From the NCBI GenBank assembly GCA_020284085.1, contig JACEVL010000154.1:1612143-1676142 (forward strand): DNA of 64,000 nucleotides, in the 5' to 3' direction. This document shows, in pieces, positions 1-11,193 of this stretch. Under the pieces are notes generated by a model. The model did not search any database. It was not told where the DNA came from and was given only the letters and a program-made list of their open reading frames with translations. The DNA is from Aporrectodea caliginosa. Lineage: Eukaryota; Annelida; Clitellata; Crassiclitellata; Lumbricidae. The position numbers and the translations under genes are program-made. The number at the start of each line of letters is the position of its first letter. Position 1 is the first letter of the stretch.

Positions 1-1006
1 TGATACTGTCTGCCGCTGGTTCCGGTGAAGCACTGCTGCATGCGTCTGGTTCTGGTTGGCAACCAGTCTCTGGAGCCGGACAGAGGATATCTTTTGCATA
101 GTCTGGACAAACACTCTTGAAGTAAGAATGTGACACATACTTGCTCCCACCATCTTTGCAAGCATTCTGGTAACATCTGTAAAGGTGAGCTTTTGTTGTG
201 AAGCTTGGTAGTATCATCAGGTCTGCGTTACTGAATGATGCAACACGACCTGGCAGAACGAGGCCAAAATGTTCTGCGTAATTCTGGATGAAGGTCTTCA
301 CAAGAAACACTACTGCCGCATCAAATCCTTTCCTACTTGCAGTTCCGTGGACATTGCCATGGACCTTTGGCTCTAGTCCATTATTTCTGAACTGTTTTCT
401 CACAGTCTTGAAAACTTTCAGACTGCAGTGAAAAACAAACAGGAACATTGACATACACACGGGTACTCCATGAAACATTGGCTGAAATCGACTTAGGACA
501 CGTTCAGTCGACTTGTGCTTCGACTTCTCTCCTACTGTTCCAAAGTCACAAACATTAGTATTGAAAATTCCCATTAACATCACATGAAAGTGGTTGACGT
601 GGTCAGAGTCATAATAATCCATTGCTTGACAATCCAAGCGTGAATGTAACAACATATCTTTGGAAAACTTATCATGGCAAAGCTGAGAACATCCACAACC
701 ATCAAGAATGAACTGGTTAACAGCTTCATCTTCTTTGTTATGAAGCTCATCTGTAGGGCTGATGTCGATTGATATCATGCTAGTTCCGATGAGAGGTTTG
801 TTAAATGCCGGAGTTTGTACGGTGTCAGCAGAACTGGTGGAAGCTGGAGTTGGTATAAATCCATCATCACTGTCACTTTCACTGTCGTTTTCAGAATTGT
901 CACCCATCTCACAGAAATAATCCATGATTACATCTGTTGCCTCTGCCGGCATTGACCCAGAAATTCCACCAAACGAGTTCAGTAATTTGGCCACTTTACT
1001 TTCCAT
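1..1006 (-). CDS. Transposon-derived protein (N-terminal 335 aa), cut by the window edge
   Basis: An uninterrupted frame runs from an ATG at 1006 off the left edge, giving 335 codons without a stop. Residues 38-48 are acidic (Asp/Glu/Ser). A Cys-x-Cys-x3-Cys cluster lies at 104-110, followed by more Cys and His. A conserved-looking block at about 237-277 contains an aromatic helix, the motif LVLPGR and LPSFTTKAHLYR. From memory, this layout (Cys-rich start, then an LPGR block, then a Ser/Thr-Lys-x4-Tyr segment) recurs in a transposon-derived protein family of cnidarians, molluscs and other invertebrates; I cannot name the superfamily. The frame stays open upstream to an acceptor-like AG near 1096, so a further 5' exon is possible. 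Intact over 1 kb, so either a young element or a domesticated gene. Confidence 0.6.
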   Translation of the reverse strand, partial: MESKVAKLLNSFGGISGSMPAEATDVIMDYFCEMGDNSENDSESDSDDGFIPTPASTSSADTVQTPAFNKPLIGTSMISIDISPTDELHNKEDEAVNQFILDGCGCSQLCHDKFSKDMLLHSRLDCQAMDYYDSDHVNHFHVMLMGIFNTNVCDFGTVGEKSKHKSTERVLSRFQPMFHGVPVCMSMFLFVFHCSLKVFKTVRKQFRNNGLEPKVHGNVHGTASRKGFDAAVVFLVKTFIQNYAEHFGLVLPGRVASFSNADLMILPSFTTKAHLYRCYQNACKDGGSKYVSHSYFKSVCPDYAKDILCPAPETGCQPEPDACSSASPEPAADSI

Positions 1007-1096
1007 AGTACTGGTCTTTTGACTTTTTGCTATACGAAGAAAATTTACACATTTCCAAAATAAATCAATAAACCGCAAATAAACAGCATAAACCTG

Positions 1097-2479
1097 TAGT
1101 AATAATAATAGTTAAGCGAAACCAGTAATAATAATAGTTAAGTTGCTTCTAAGCAGCAGTATTATTATGCTTTAAAGTCATTGTGTTCGTCAAGCGATGC
1201 AATGAACTGGAATTTAAACCATTTCAGTGAGTTGAGAAAGACTGGTATTATTACTCATGTCGACAACTAGTTAGGCCCTAAGGGACTATAAAACGCAGAT
1301 GGACGTAAATCATAGTTCAGCCCGAAATAAAACAGTAGCACAATGAATTCTAGCAGTAATGATCGGCAATAATAAACATGTAATTATACCTGTTAGAACG
1401 ATGTTTAAAGTTGAACTTAATCGTTTTTATACAAAGAAGAGGTTCAAAATCGATTAAATCTGACAATAACTCTTCCAACTCGAAAACATAGAAAAAATAA
1501 CGCAGTATAGACTGGTATCACATTTCTTTAGCGCATTATTATAAAATTAAAAATGATAGCTGTTCAAACCAGCTTTAAAAATATCTTATTGCCATATAAA
1601 TACCTCGAGAATGGTGTTGCCGCGCTGTGGTCCCTTTTACCTGCGATCGTTTGAAATTTAAGAGAAATACTTCAAATATTCAATTTTCATAAACTATGTT
1701 ACTTCATTGATAGATTGAGGTGCCCTCTAGCGAATGCCAGTGAAAACCCGATTTCGATAGTTTGATGGGTGACCATGTTCAAACGCCTGTATCTCAGTAA
1801 CTAAATCCCGCGTTGTGGTCCCTTTTCATATGTCGCATCACATATAACTGTTATCTGTATAGTCCGACTGATGGTGTCTTGTTTCCGCTGAGTATACAAA
1901 TGACGTCATGACGAACGATTGAAGCTCAACATGTCGTCTCTCTGTTCGTCCGAATTACATCCACAGTAACCAGGAATCGGTTGGGACCGGAACGCACCGG
2001 AACGGCGTTCCGGTTCTTTTTTGGCACATTTCGTGACATTATTTTCATCCAGTATTTTTTAAGATGGCGCCAGAAGCTGGCGTTGCGGTTCCTTTTTGTT
2101 TAAGGACGGGATCACTGACAGTAACATGCATCGTCATTGTACTTATCTGTAGAAACGTAATTTTCTACATCGACCGATTCGAGTTCAAGAGGGAGTTGAT
2201 CATCGGTTGGATGAGCCAGAAATCTAAACATAAACATTTAACAGACATCACATGATTATAGCGTTTTATGCTCTTTAAATATATACTTCTTTCAAAGGAT
2301 CCTTTCATACATAAATACATAAACACTGTAACACATACATGCATGTCGCATGCATATAATACGTACATACATGCATAGGCCTATATAGTACATACAGATA
2401 CATATACATCGGTCGGCTGAACCAAACAATTGTAAGGTGATTTCACATAATATTATATCAAATATATTAATTCATTCAT
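1097..2479. other. Non-coding stretch with three degenerate direct repeats
   Basis: I see no convincing gene. Related motifs of the form GCG(C/T)TG(T/C)GGT(C)CC followed by TTTT occur near 1619, 1807 and 2076. They may be ends or subterminal repeats of the element encoding the left-edge protein, but no clean TIR or TSD was found. Confidence 0.3.
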
Positions 2480-3130
2480 TTCCGGAGATTTATATAGCGC
2501 CTCTTCAAGAAGCCTACTCAGGCGCTTCCAGCCCAGCCACGGCCAAACAGAAAGGACTTAAGCAGTTGGTGAAAGCAGGCAATTTATTCCGGGGCAGTAA
2601 GCGTAACCTAAGCGAGAGCCCATTCCAAGTGGAGGGGCCAACAACCAAGAAGGCTCGACGCTGTCTGACCGAGGAGCGGGCCCGAGGGACCAATAGCTCC
2701 CCTTTAGTCGAAGAGCGCAGAGCTCGACGAGAGGCTAAGTCGGAAACCGGGCGACAGAGATCAGATAAGTATAGGACGGAGCACTACCAGTGAGACACCG
2801 CCAGACAAGTGCTGCTACCCTATAGGAGATGCGTTGCGAGGCAGGAAGCCAGTGCAATACATCACGCATATAGGCAGAAACCCTGGGCATATTTGGGAAT
2901 ATGACCATTGACCAATAAGCCGGTCAAGACGCCCTATTAAGCCAGATGGGTGACCAGCAAGAACCGAGCAACAATGATCAATTCTGCTGGTGACGAAGCG
3001 TGGACAAGTACCACAAGCATCTTGGGAGAGGGACCTCAGGACAACACGCAACTGACGGAGCTGGTAGTAACAACTTCGTGTGATCAGGTTGACGTGCTGC
3101 GAAAGACTAAGTTCTTGATCCAGTGTCACC
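2480..3130 (-). mobile_element. 5'-truncated LINE fragment with RT C-terminal remnant and GCGCC hairpin tail
   Basis: The minus strand reads, from 3129 down, a recognisable non-LTR reverse transcriptase C-terminal segment (SCYYQLRQLRVV, then FVTSRIDHCCSVLAG). Lower down is the usual LINE ending (LKSFLFGRG), broken by stops and frameshifts. It finishes at about 2480-2530 in the family's 3' hairpin, GCGCCTGAGTAG...CTTGAAGAGGCGC, followed by TATATAAAT. A dead CR1/L2-like copy. Confidence 0.75.
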
Positions 3131-3399
3131 CCAACGTCATGAACATATATAGTCAGACGTCAGACTCTGCATGCACTGCATTTTAAGCGATTATACTGAT
3201 GAAATGAAATGTGTGTAATCTGTCTGATTATGTTCCCGTTATTCAATCGTCGATCTATGTTGGCATGCGTTCTTCCATGTATTCAAGTATTCATCTTTAA
3301 CCTATAATTCCATGGCTTTTATATTTACCCCTTTAATCGTCTAGAAAAAGTACAAAAGGTATTATAGCAACGTATATATATATCCCTGTATACGCTCAC

Positions 3400-3679
3400 C
3401 TCCCTCCCTCTCTTCTCTTTACACCTTCCATTCCTCCAACACCATCTCCCTCCCTCCAGGGGTTGTCCTGCCGCTCCTGCGTCAATGAGTCGACGCTTTC
3501 TTCTTGCAAGCCTTGTCCAAGATTCCGTTGAAGATCGAAGGAATCGTCCTGGAAAAGAATTTCCACCGATTCGTCGTCGAAGGTGAGGCACGTGACTTCC
3601 GCCTCAGCCGATGGTTGTAATGGATTCTTTATCTTCAACAATGGTGATCCGTTAACGATTGTCAACGCCATTCTCCAAC
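3400..3679 (-). CDS. Candidate internal coding exon of an unidentified gene
   Basis: On the minus strand a good acceptor (TTTTGTGTCTACACAG) at 3680-3681 opens a frame that stays open for 280 nt to a strong donor, GAG|GTGAGC (donor 3394-3399). The peptide is acidic and non-repetitive for about 75 residues (WRMALTIVNGSPLLKIKN near the start, then an Asp/Glu-rich middle) and turns Gly/Arg/Glu-rich at the end, where the DNA is purine-rich. I do not recognise the family. No partner exon was found, so this could be a chance open frame between splice-like sites. Confidence 0.35.
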
Positions 3680-4007
3680 CTGTGTAGACACAAAATACAG
3701 CCATGGATATGCATGATGAGAGGCGTCAAAACCAGTCCATGCAGAGGGAAAGCCGTGTTTCAGTTTCCCATGCATCGTGCACATAAAAGTATATTGCATG
3801 TTCTCACACAGTCACTGGCGGATCCGATAGCATAGAGAAAGGACGTATACACTCACACAGTGAATCAAGAAATGTCTAAGGACGCTTTTATAGTTCATAC
3901 CTATATACTCGTCGGAACACTTAGTCGAAAAGTTCATTATTTCCTGTCGCCTTCATTCGATTTTTCCTCCCACTAACATTCCTATCATCCTATGTGACAA
4001 TCCCTTA

Positions 4008-4464
4008 GGGGCCGTCCATAAAGTACGTCACGCTATTTTTGACCATTTTACCCCCTCCCCTGTCACAAACTGTCACAAAACTCGGACCCCCCCCTAAAGT
4101 ACGTCACACTTTCAACATAGAAATAATAATACTTCCGAAAGCAAGGCTAATACATAAACAAGGATTCGCAACAGCATTATTACTAGCGCTCCTAGCGAGA
4201 GGAATCGTGAAAAACACATTCAGGAGATATGCATTTCATGCTATTTTGACATAAAACTAATTAAAATGTTTCAGAAAATTTTTGAAAATTATTTTTAAAG
4301 CTATGAAATTCTGATAAAAAAATAAAAAATTAATTATAAATAAAATTATAAAAAAAATAAATGTGTGACGTCACACATGGCCTGACCCCCTCCCCTGTCA
4401 CAAACTGTCACACTTTCTTAAACCTTCCCTCCCCTGGAGCGTGACGTACTTTATGGACGGCCCC
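4008..4464. mobile_element. Non-autonomous PIF/Harbinger-like MITE
   Basis: It starts GGGGCCGTCCATAAAGTACG and ends with the exact reverse complement; the TIRs match for about 27 bp. Both ends are flanked by TTA (4005-4007 and 4465-4467), the 3-bp duplication typical of PIF/Harbinger. Inside, both halves carry a CCCCTCCCCTGTCACAAACTG block in the same orientation, and the middle is AT-rich. There is no transposase. The superfamily call rests on the TSD and is an inference. Confidence 0.7.
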
Positions 4465-4467
4465 TTA

Positions 4468-5700
4468 TACGGTTTACTTACGTTCGTGCTTGAGTGTAGG
4501 CTATACCTCCAACTATCATTCAGTTTACTTTCGCTCCTTTGCTCATCTGACGTTGACAGTTGACACTGTAGCAACATCCATGATTACAGTCAGACCTGCC
4601 TGAGCTTAACTTATGTGCAAGCCTTTACAGTTTACACATAGATGCATGCATATGTAGGCTATACCTCCATGGGTTCAACGTTCACTGGATCTCTTAAAAG
4701 AATTGTCTGCCATGCAATGGCCGACATATAAATACCAAGGCTATAGCACGTTTATTGGGGTTTATATAATACTGCAGAACGATTTTTTAATTATCATATG
4801 CAAAGGGTCAAATTAAATGCATATATGACTCGCAGGGACCACTCAGAGAAATACCTTCGCCAATAAAGCTTCAGATTTCTGACGCGCTATAGCTATGGAT
4901 CGGCGTCACTGCAGGAGTACTTCACATTGTGAAGTTCACAACTCAAAACCGCGATGATATAGATCGATTTGAAAAGGTGGCATAGGCTGAGTAAAGGTCG
5001 CTTCTTCGTCTTCACCAGCATGCGTATACGCTAGAGTGCTAGACTCCTTCCCCTAACTCTCCGGCATGTGTAACATTGTGTATACAGGTCATATATCTCT
5101 TAGCCAAAGATGCATTGCAGAGCTCGACCAGAAATGGCTGCAGTTTATTAACAAATTACTTCAAGTGTAAAGTCGGGATGTGCAGCCATATTCTTCTTGT
5201 ATATTCTTGTAAGCCTATTCACACATTCATATTTAACTAATTGCATGCATGGCTTTTATCGTATTCACCTATCACGACTTTCCTCTTGAAAGAATTTTTT
5301 AATAAATTACTGATATTTTGGTCCAGCTCCGCAATCCATCTTTGGCTGAGAGAAACCTACCGTGTTATAGCGACATCATTTTCCTTAACCTCGGCATATG
5401 GGGGGGGGTCTGCGTGGCCAATACTCTCCCTCGCCGTCGGATCTTCCCGTTCATGACAGTGTACTCGTCATAGTTTTGTTGGCTGAGAGTTGGCTGAATT
5501 GCCGGTGAGCTAAAAGCTGACATTTAAAATTTGCTATTTGCTTAGTGCAACTTCTCTCTTAAACTCAAACTAGTGGCTCTTTCTTATGAACAAATAATTA
5601 TTTGGTGTAATAAATTCTGAGTTTGTCCTGCAGAATTCCGACTCCGGTCGGGTGCCCCTTGTAAGCGGGGTCCCCATGCTAAATAATATTGAGCATACTG
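4468..5700. other. Nothing recognised
   Basis: No gene, RNA or delimited repeat is visible. Open frames here are short and lack splice or codon support. Confidence 0.4.
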
Positions 5701-5715
5701 GTTAATCCGGCCCTG
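5701..5715. repeat. Solo terminus of the AGGGCCGGATTAA MITE family
   Basis: GTTAATCCGGCCCTG matches the right end of the hAT-like MITEs at 9800-10088 and 56616-56895. No matching left end or duplication was found nearby, so this is a truncated remnant. Confidence 0.5.
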
Positions 5716-5934
5716 GTTGCAGCATGAATGGGGCTGTAGATTGGCCTAGTTCATAAGAAGAGAAAGTGGAACGCAAAAAGGACACCAAGAATCAGCTTCG
5801 GCAGGTACACATGAAAAGCTGAGAAGATTGCCATGCGCAATGAATGTCCGATAGCAAGACATAAAGTTGAAGACGCAATGAGGCCCATATTATCTGTATA
5901 GGTAGGCCTTATAGTATAAGGGCCCAAGGCCGTA

Positions 5935-6105
5935 GCCATGATATTGTTTCGGGGGTGTTTGCTCGTCCTTGAGCAAGCCGAAAAGCAACCGAGTCAACCG
6001 ACTAAGGGGTTTGTGTTAGTAAATGTATTCTTTCGTTTTTACATTATTTAATTTCTGGTGGTGTTTAAACACTCAAAACACCCCCCTCCCTAGATACGTC
6101 CTTGT
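5935..6105. repeat. Fragment of the 'CATGGGCGTATTTAGGGGGG' repeat family
   Basis: The start (GTAGCCATGATATTG then a G-run) and end (CACCCCCCTCCCTAGATACG) resemble the ends of related pieces at 8129-8181, 37636-37681 and 42360-42515. Divergent copy. Confidence 0.4.
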
Positions 6106-6313
6106 AAGGGCCTATAGGGCTATAGGCTATACTAGATAGCGTGGACCTCGCAGCGAGAGACGCGTCATAGAACCTGCAGTGTTTTCAAACATACTGCTTT
6201 ATATGAAGTAGGCCTATAGTAGTAATATGATGGGATTGATGGCTACCCAGCCAGCCAGTAAAGTCCGTCAGTCTGCAGTTAGTCAGACAGACAGACATAG
6301 ACAGACAGGCATT

Positions 6314-6369
6314 CTGACTGACTGACTGACTGACTGACTGACTGACTGACTGACTGACTGACTGACTGA
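6314..6369. repeat. (GACT)n microsatellite
   Basis: About 14 tandem copies of a tetranucleotide. The same unit makes a longer array at 21091-21248. Confidence 0.95.
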
Positions 6370-6857
6370 TAGCCGGATAGGTGCAGGAGGGAGTCTGGCA
6401 GGCAGGCAGGCACACGTAGACGAAGGGACTACAAGCAACAGGCTGGAAGGATGCGCAAGAAACCATAAAATGCCTTAAATAGCATTCCCAACAAGGGATA
6501 GCAAGTGCACATAAACACATATGGTTGTTCTTTTACGCAAGCCTGCAACAGACTGTGGCAGATCCAGGATTGATCGCTTAGGGGCAAAGGTTCTTTCTGA
6601 GGGGTGCCGCGTTCTAGGGTTAAAATGACAATTAACTTTAAGTTTAAGTGATAGTATAATTAATTACACAGTTCAAATAATGCCACATGTGTATTGTGTA
6701 GCACTAGCAGACCCATAGTAGGCCTAAGCATATTATATCCCATGTAAAACTGTTTCGAAGTGACGAACTATTCCGAGATAAAATGTTGCAGCTGATTCAT
6801 TAAGCATTTATATGGGCCCAAAGTTACGCCTATTATAGCCGCTCCGCTCAATTTTCC

Positions 6858-7023
6858 AGGTGATGATGACGATGATTATGATGATGACGACGACGACGAC
6901 GATGGTGATGATGAGGGTGATGGTGACGGTGAATATAGGATGTTGATGTTTTGATGGTGGTGGTGACAATGGTGATGGTTATGGTGGTGATGATGATGAT
7001 GATGATGGTAATGGTGATGATAT
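6858..7023. repeat. Imperfect (GAT)n / (GGT)n trinucleotide array
   Basis: Runs of GATGAT, GACGAC and GGTGAT without a reading frame beyond them. No coding support. Confidence 0.85.
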
Positions 7024-8128
7024 TACGACGACTTCCGATAGACTCTCGACTTTAAAGTTCTGACAGATTCGACTCTTCCGTGATGCGAAGTGGCATGATT
7101 CTAAATGACTCGAAGTCACTCGATATTAAAGATTCAGTTCTAACTAACCCTCGAGTCTTACTCAATTCTAATTGACCGACAAATAGCCTATCTCTTCAGA
7201 CTATAATCGAGCAAGTACATACCGTTTGAGCAGCCAGGCCAGCAACCTACACGACGGAGTTTATAATAAATGCATGTGAAATCATACGTATACAGATCAA
7301 AAGAAGTCATGCGAAAGCGTGAATGCAAGCTTTGCATGCACGAGGCAAGTCTATGCAGCTGCTGGCCCAGCGACTGAAACAAGGCAACTGTATAGGGCTT
7401 CGAATGACTCCTCATCCGTGGCTGTAACCCACTCCACGCCCCACTCCGCAGAGGGCGTTGTATACATAGAACCGGATGTTGATGCAGACGATCACAAAGC
7501 TATCCTAGCATATCAGCTCTCCTTCAAAATGTGCTTGGACTTTGGAGCTGCCCAACGCGAAGCTCAGCAACCGCGAGCACTGCCTGACCTGTGTCACCAT
7601 AAGCGGCGGGGAAATGAATAGGGCTTTGCCCTTATACCCGGGGTCCACGACTTAGCTAACATCCAATATTTGTCGCCACACTAAATATCACTTAATCTCT
7701 TTTAGTTAGCTTCCAGTGTTCAACGACATGTTACATAAGGCTGTCACGGCTGTTGACGTCGACCCTATATACCTTACCCATAATAGTTTATGACTCGAAC
7801 AGCATTGCTTTTCAAGCAAGCACAAAAGGCGACGTGTACCGGTCGAATTAGACCTCTATTCAACGCTTGAGCCTGAATTGTGTACGTCATTAAGATGCTT
7901 GGATAGTGTCTCGTCACTGTGACCACCACACGTAACCATGGCAGAATGTGTCAGAAAGAGCAGAGCTGAATTGATAGGGGGAGATCATAGTCGTGAATTT
8001 CAGGTGACACGGGGTACCCGCACCAACATTAATAAGATTTATATATAAGCCTTATTAAGCCTACAGACATCCCAAATGGCTCTTTCTACTAGGAACTATA
8101 TCAAAGATCAAGTAGGCCTATACGCAGC

Positions 8129-8181
8129 CATGGGTGTATTTAGGGGTGGTTTACGGGTTCAACCCCCCCCCCAAATAAATG
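8129..8181. repeat. Fragment of the 'CATGGGCGTATTTAGGGGGG' repeat family
   Basis: CATGGGTGTATTTAGGGGTG, then ACGGGTTCAACCCC; this is the reverse complement of the blocks at 37636-37681 and 42470-42515. Confidence 0.55.
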
Positions 8182-8631
8182 CATTACTGCAGTGTTATTA
8201 AAAACTAAAAATGTAGACGAATACGACCATGTCCAATGGAAAACCACCGAAAACTAACCCACCCACACCCAAATTGTTTGCTGACTATAGGCCTACGCTC
8301 CTGTATACGCAGCCGCCCCACAAAAGCTTGTGGTCCAGAATCGAGATCACAAGATTGCGCCTGCCATTAAACCTGCAACAACTGGCTTTAGCAGATGAAG
8401 AATCACCCGTATTGCATTTGCATGGCAACTTTGAAGACCGCAGGAAACCTGACAATTCACCATCTGCCTCTCGACTGCACGAAGGAAGGTATCATGCCAC
8501 CAGATATAATTATTTTGGTCGCTGATTTCTCAGATCCATCGGATTTCAACCATGCATGCAGTCTTCTTCAATGGATCATGAATTTTGACTGCGATTTCGC
8601 ACGAAGCGACCATCGTATGCTAACTTGGGCA

Positions 8632-9114
8632 TTATGATGTAGCGACCGTGCCGCCCTCTAGCGGTCGATCGTGATGTTGCGGAAATTGGTAATCAGGTAA
8701 GTTATTTTGGGAAAGGATTCGAACCTGTGTCCGGGCAGAGGAGGATGTGCGGGGTACCTCTATTTCCTTATCCGGTTTAGGCACTAGCAATTGTTGCAAC
8801 CGGGCACTTCGTCTAAGGCCTCCATCTAGCGGTGCTACCGAGTGGTGAGTAGCGGCGCTCTCATCAAATACCAGGGGTTCATCATCGGACATACTGTACG
8901 CTGTTTCTGCTGTCTGCAGACCAATGCATGGCGATGCATCCGGGTTCTTATCCTCCGCAACATTATAATCAGTGTGACCTCTAGTGTCCGGTAAATGTAA
9001 CTTGGTCATTATTAGTTTCAATATGGCCGTTTGTTCTTCCTGGCGTCTAACTAGGCTTTGCCAAAGTTCATCACTTACTCTACCACTAGGCAAAGAAGAT
9101 TCATCTTGCGCCAT
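8632..9114 (-). CDS. Unrecognised 160-aa ORF, possibly element-encoded
   Basis: The frame is open from 9144; I prefer the second Met (9114, MAQDESSLPSGR) because the first ten codons are Ile/Leu-rich and unlike the rest. It is hydrophilic, with a probable short helix (LWQSLVRRQEEQTAILKLI) at about residues 16-35 and a basic RRSARLQ motif near 108. No family is recognised. Upstream on the same strand lie a tRNA-like stretch (9291-9346) and a TATA-like box (9634-9643), an arrangement that recalls the start of a retroelement with a gag-like first frame. No second LTR is visible, so that reading is weak. Confidence 0.35.
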   Translation of the reverse strand: MAQDESSLPSGRVSDELWQSLVRRQEEQTAILKLIMTKLHLPDTRGHTDYNVAEDKNPDASPCIGLQTAETAYSMSDDEPLVFDESAATHHSVAPLDGGLRRSARLQQLLVPKPDKEIEVPRTSSSARTQVRILSQNNLPDYQFPQHHDRPLEGGTVATS

Positions 9115-9290
9115 ATTAATGTATTTAATGATGATTAACGTCAAAACACAAACAATTTAGCGTCAAATACAGCGCCCTCTGGTGGCGTAATCAAACTAAT
9201 GTTCAGAGTTCAATTGCACAATTACTTCTATAAGCGTCAATAATAACATAGACAAGTTACTAATCAATAATATTAATTACATAGACAATC

Positions 9291-9346
9291 ATTAGGATTC
9301 GAACTAGAGTACAAGTATCTTAAACGTCTGACCTCTATTATACCAC
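9291..9346 (-). repeat. tRNA-like (pol III box B) remnant
   Basis: The minus strand has a box-A-like GTGGTATAATAGAGG and a box-B-like GTTCGAATCC about 45 nt apart, as in a tRNA. The acceptor stem does not close, so it is a tRNA pseudogene or SINE head, not a functional tRNA. Confidence 0.4.
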
Positions 9347-9633
9347 AGAAACCGTGAAGGCTTTTCCTTCTTCTGTGCCAACAACAGCGCTCACCGGAAG
9401 AAAGACTTGTTCAACACCAGAGCTTGCAACCTTCGGCGTCGAACCCTCGACCGAAACCAAAGAACAGTTGCTCTCCTTGTGTGTCACTCCGATCTTCCCG
9501 CGGCTATTGTTCTTCAGGCGCGCCAAAGCCGTTTCGCGCCAAAACTGTATTACTTCAGCTCTTAGCACTGGCGAAGGTCCTTCTCTGACCACGGCCTAAC
9601 TCCAACTGACTAATGCACGCATCCACTCACCGC

Positions 9634-9643
9634 CTTATATAGC
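9634..9643 (-). promoter_or_regulatory. Possible TATA box
   Basis: The minus strand reads CGCTATATAAGGCGG, about 520 nt upstream of the ATG at 9114. Motif only; no initiation site can be shown. Confidence 0.25.
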
Positions 9644-9799
9644 GATGGTTTCCCGCATAAATCTACCACACATCGCTGCAGCTGTCAGCGTGCGGAATTA
9701 TGGCGCGTAAGCGGTCCTCTGAAACCGATCGATAATTCCCGCGCTACACGTTCCTTAAAACACTCAACAGAAAAAGGCGCCAACTTGCATGATTACACA

Positions 9800-10088
9800 C
9801 AGGGCCGCATTAAGACTTTCGGGGGGCCCTATAAGCCAAGGGCCGAGTTAAGACATCCGGGGGCCCTAACCGGAAAGCCATTTTTCCAGATTTGCAGAAA
9901 AACCATTGTTTATTACTTTGAAAAATTTCTAATGACTTTTTTTTTGCTTTTCCGTCTTTTTTCACAAGAAAATTGTGAAATAGGACCTTTGTACCATCTG
10001 ATTTTTATATTTCCTGACAGTTGGGCCCTCAAAACGTTGCGGGGCCCTAAGCCATGGCTTATTTCCCTTATAGGTTAATCCGGCTCTG
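9800..10088. mobile_element. hAT-like MITE (AGGGCCGGATTAA family)
   Basis: It starts CAGGGCCGCATTAAG and ends TTAATCCGGCTCTG, with an exact 8-bp duplication ATTACACA at 9792-9799 and 10089-10096. The 289-bp interior is non-coding. A second copy of the same family lies at 56616-56895 with its own 8-bp duplication. CAG...CTG ends and 8-bp TSDs point to hAT. Confidence 0.85.
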
Positions 10089-10985
10089 ATTACACAGCAA
10101 AGAGAAGAGGTGCCAACCCGTGCCGAGGTTCGGCACAATGATAGAGGCACGAGGTCATTAGATTAGAATTAGATTAGAAGACACTCAGTTATATACCGTC
10201 TAACAAATTACGACAACACAACAATGTGACGCTGACTGCGTGTCTAACTGATCTTAACAATGTGATGGTATACGCTGCTATTGCTACCGCTAATGATGAC
10301 GGTCATGATAATAATGTGATGAGTAAGGCACAATTATTCGGCCCTTTGGGTCAATGAGACGAATGTTTCTGTGTCCTGGCCACAATTTAGGCCTATAGTA
10401 TATTTCCTCCAAAGGAATATGTATGTCTGTGTCTGTTCGTTTGTCTGTCTCTATCTGCAATGCGAGTGTCAGTCTGAGTCAGTTTGTCTGGATGGCCAAG
10501 AGGCAGCCGGGGTTTAACTTCAAAGCGTTAGCGATCTCAATTTCTTAGTCCCTGCATCTGAGGGCGTGACGTGTATACCCAGTCCTTTTCTCTCACAATT
10601 TACCATCAAACTGCATACGTGTTCGGTCGATGCATGCATGTGCTCGTTTTATGTGAGCCCAAATGGAACAGCAATCTTCAGACACCTTCCTGCTCCCTCA
10701 CCCCTCCCCCACTGTTGGGTTTACAGTCCAGGACGCTAACTCTCAGACAATGGCGCATCCTGTTACAGTAGTGCTAATGACTCTAAGTCCCTCCTGTTGT
10801 TATCATGTACTGCGATAATAGTAATAACTTAGGTGACCCTATAGCTAGCGGGACTATATTGTCCTTTCGGGGTTCCCTTTTGTGGCTAGTGATGAAAAAT
10901 AATCATGCTGCTACTGTGTTGTGATGCTAACAATGGCAAATAATCATGTTACCTGTGCTTCACTTCAATGGCTTCAATAAAAGAA

Positions 10986-11012
10986 TTGAATTGAATTGAA
11001 TTGAATTGAATT
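10986..11012 (+). repeat. (GAATT)n retroposon tail
   Basis: TTCAATAAAAGAATTGAATT and further copies of the 5-mer. Short 3' pentamer tails like this are typical of non-LTR retroposons; the body upstream is not recognisable. Confidence 0.5.
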
Positions 11013-11132
11013 AATGCAGTAATAGGCAATAATATTATGTCAGTACGTCAAATTTTCAGACGCTTGTCTGAATCCATCTGTGGTTACGGTCTGCACGCAT
11101 TGTATTCGATCAAATGCCGAGGCAACCATTCA

Positions 11133-11193
11133 AAGAGCGCCTCTGAGTAGGTTTCTTGAAGAGGCGCTATATAAATTCTCGGAATGAATGAAA
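11133..11193 (+). repeat. LINE/SINE 3' hairpin tail (GCGCC family)
   Basis: GAGCGCCTCTGAGTAGG, then TTCTTGAAGAGGCGCTATAT and AAATTC, ending in GAATGAATGAA. Same 3' end as the LINE at 49680-50875. Confidence 0.75.

Noticed and set aside
6185..6520. Minus-strand Ser/Gln/Val repeat peptide
   Set aside because: Arises from (GACT)n.
7319..7621. 100-residue plus-strand frame of ordinary composition
   Set aside because: No family resemblance, no splice sites or promoter, and length is within chance for this window.
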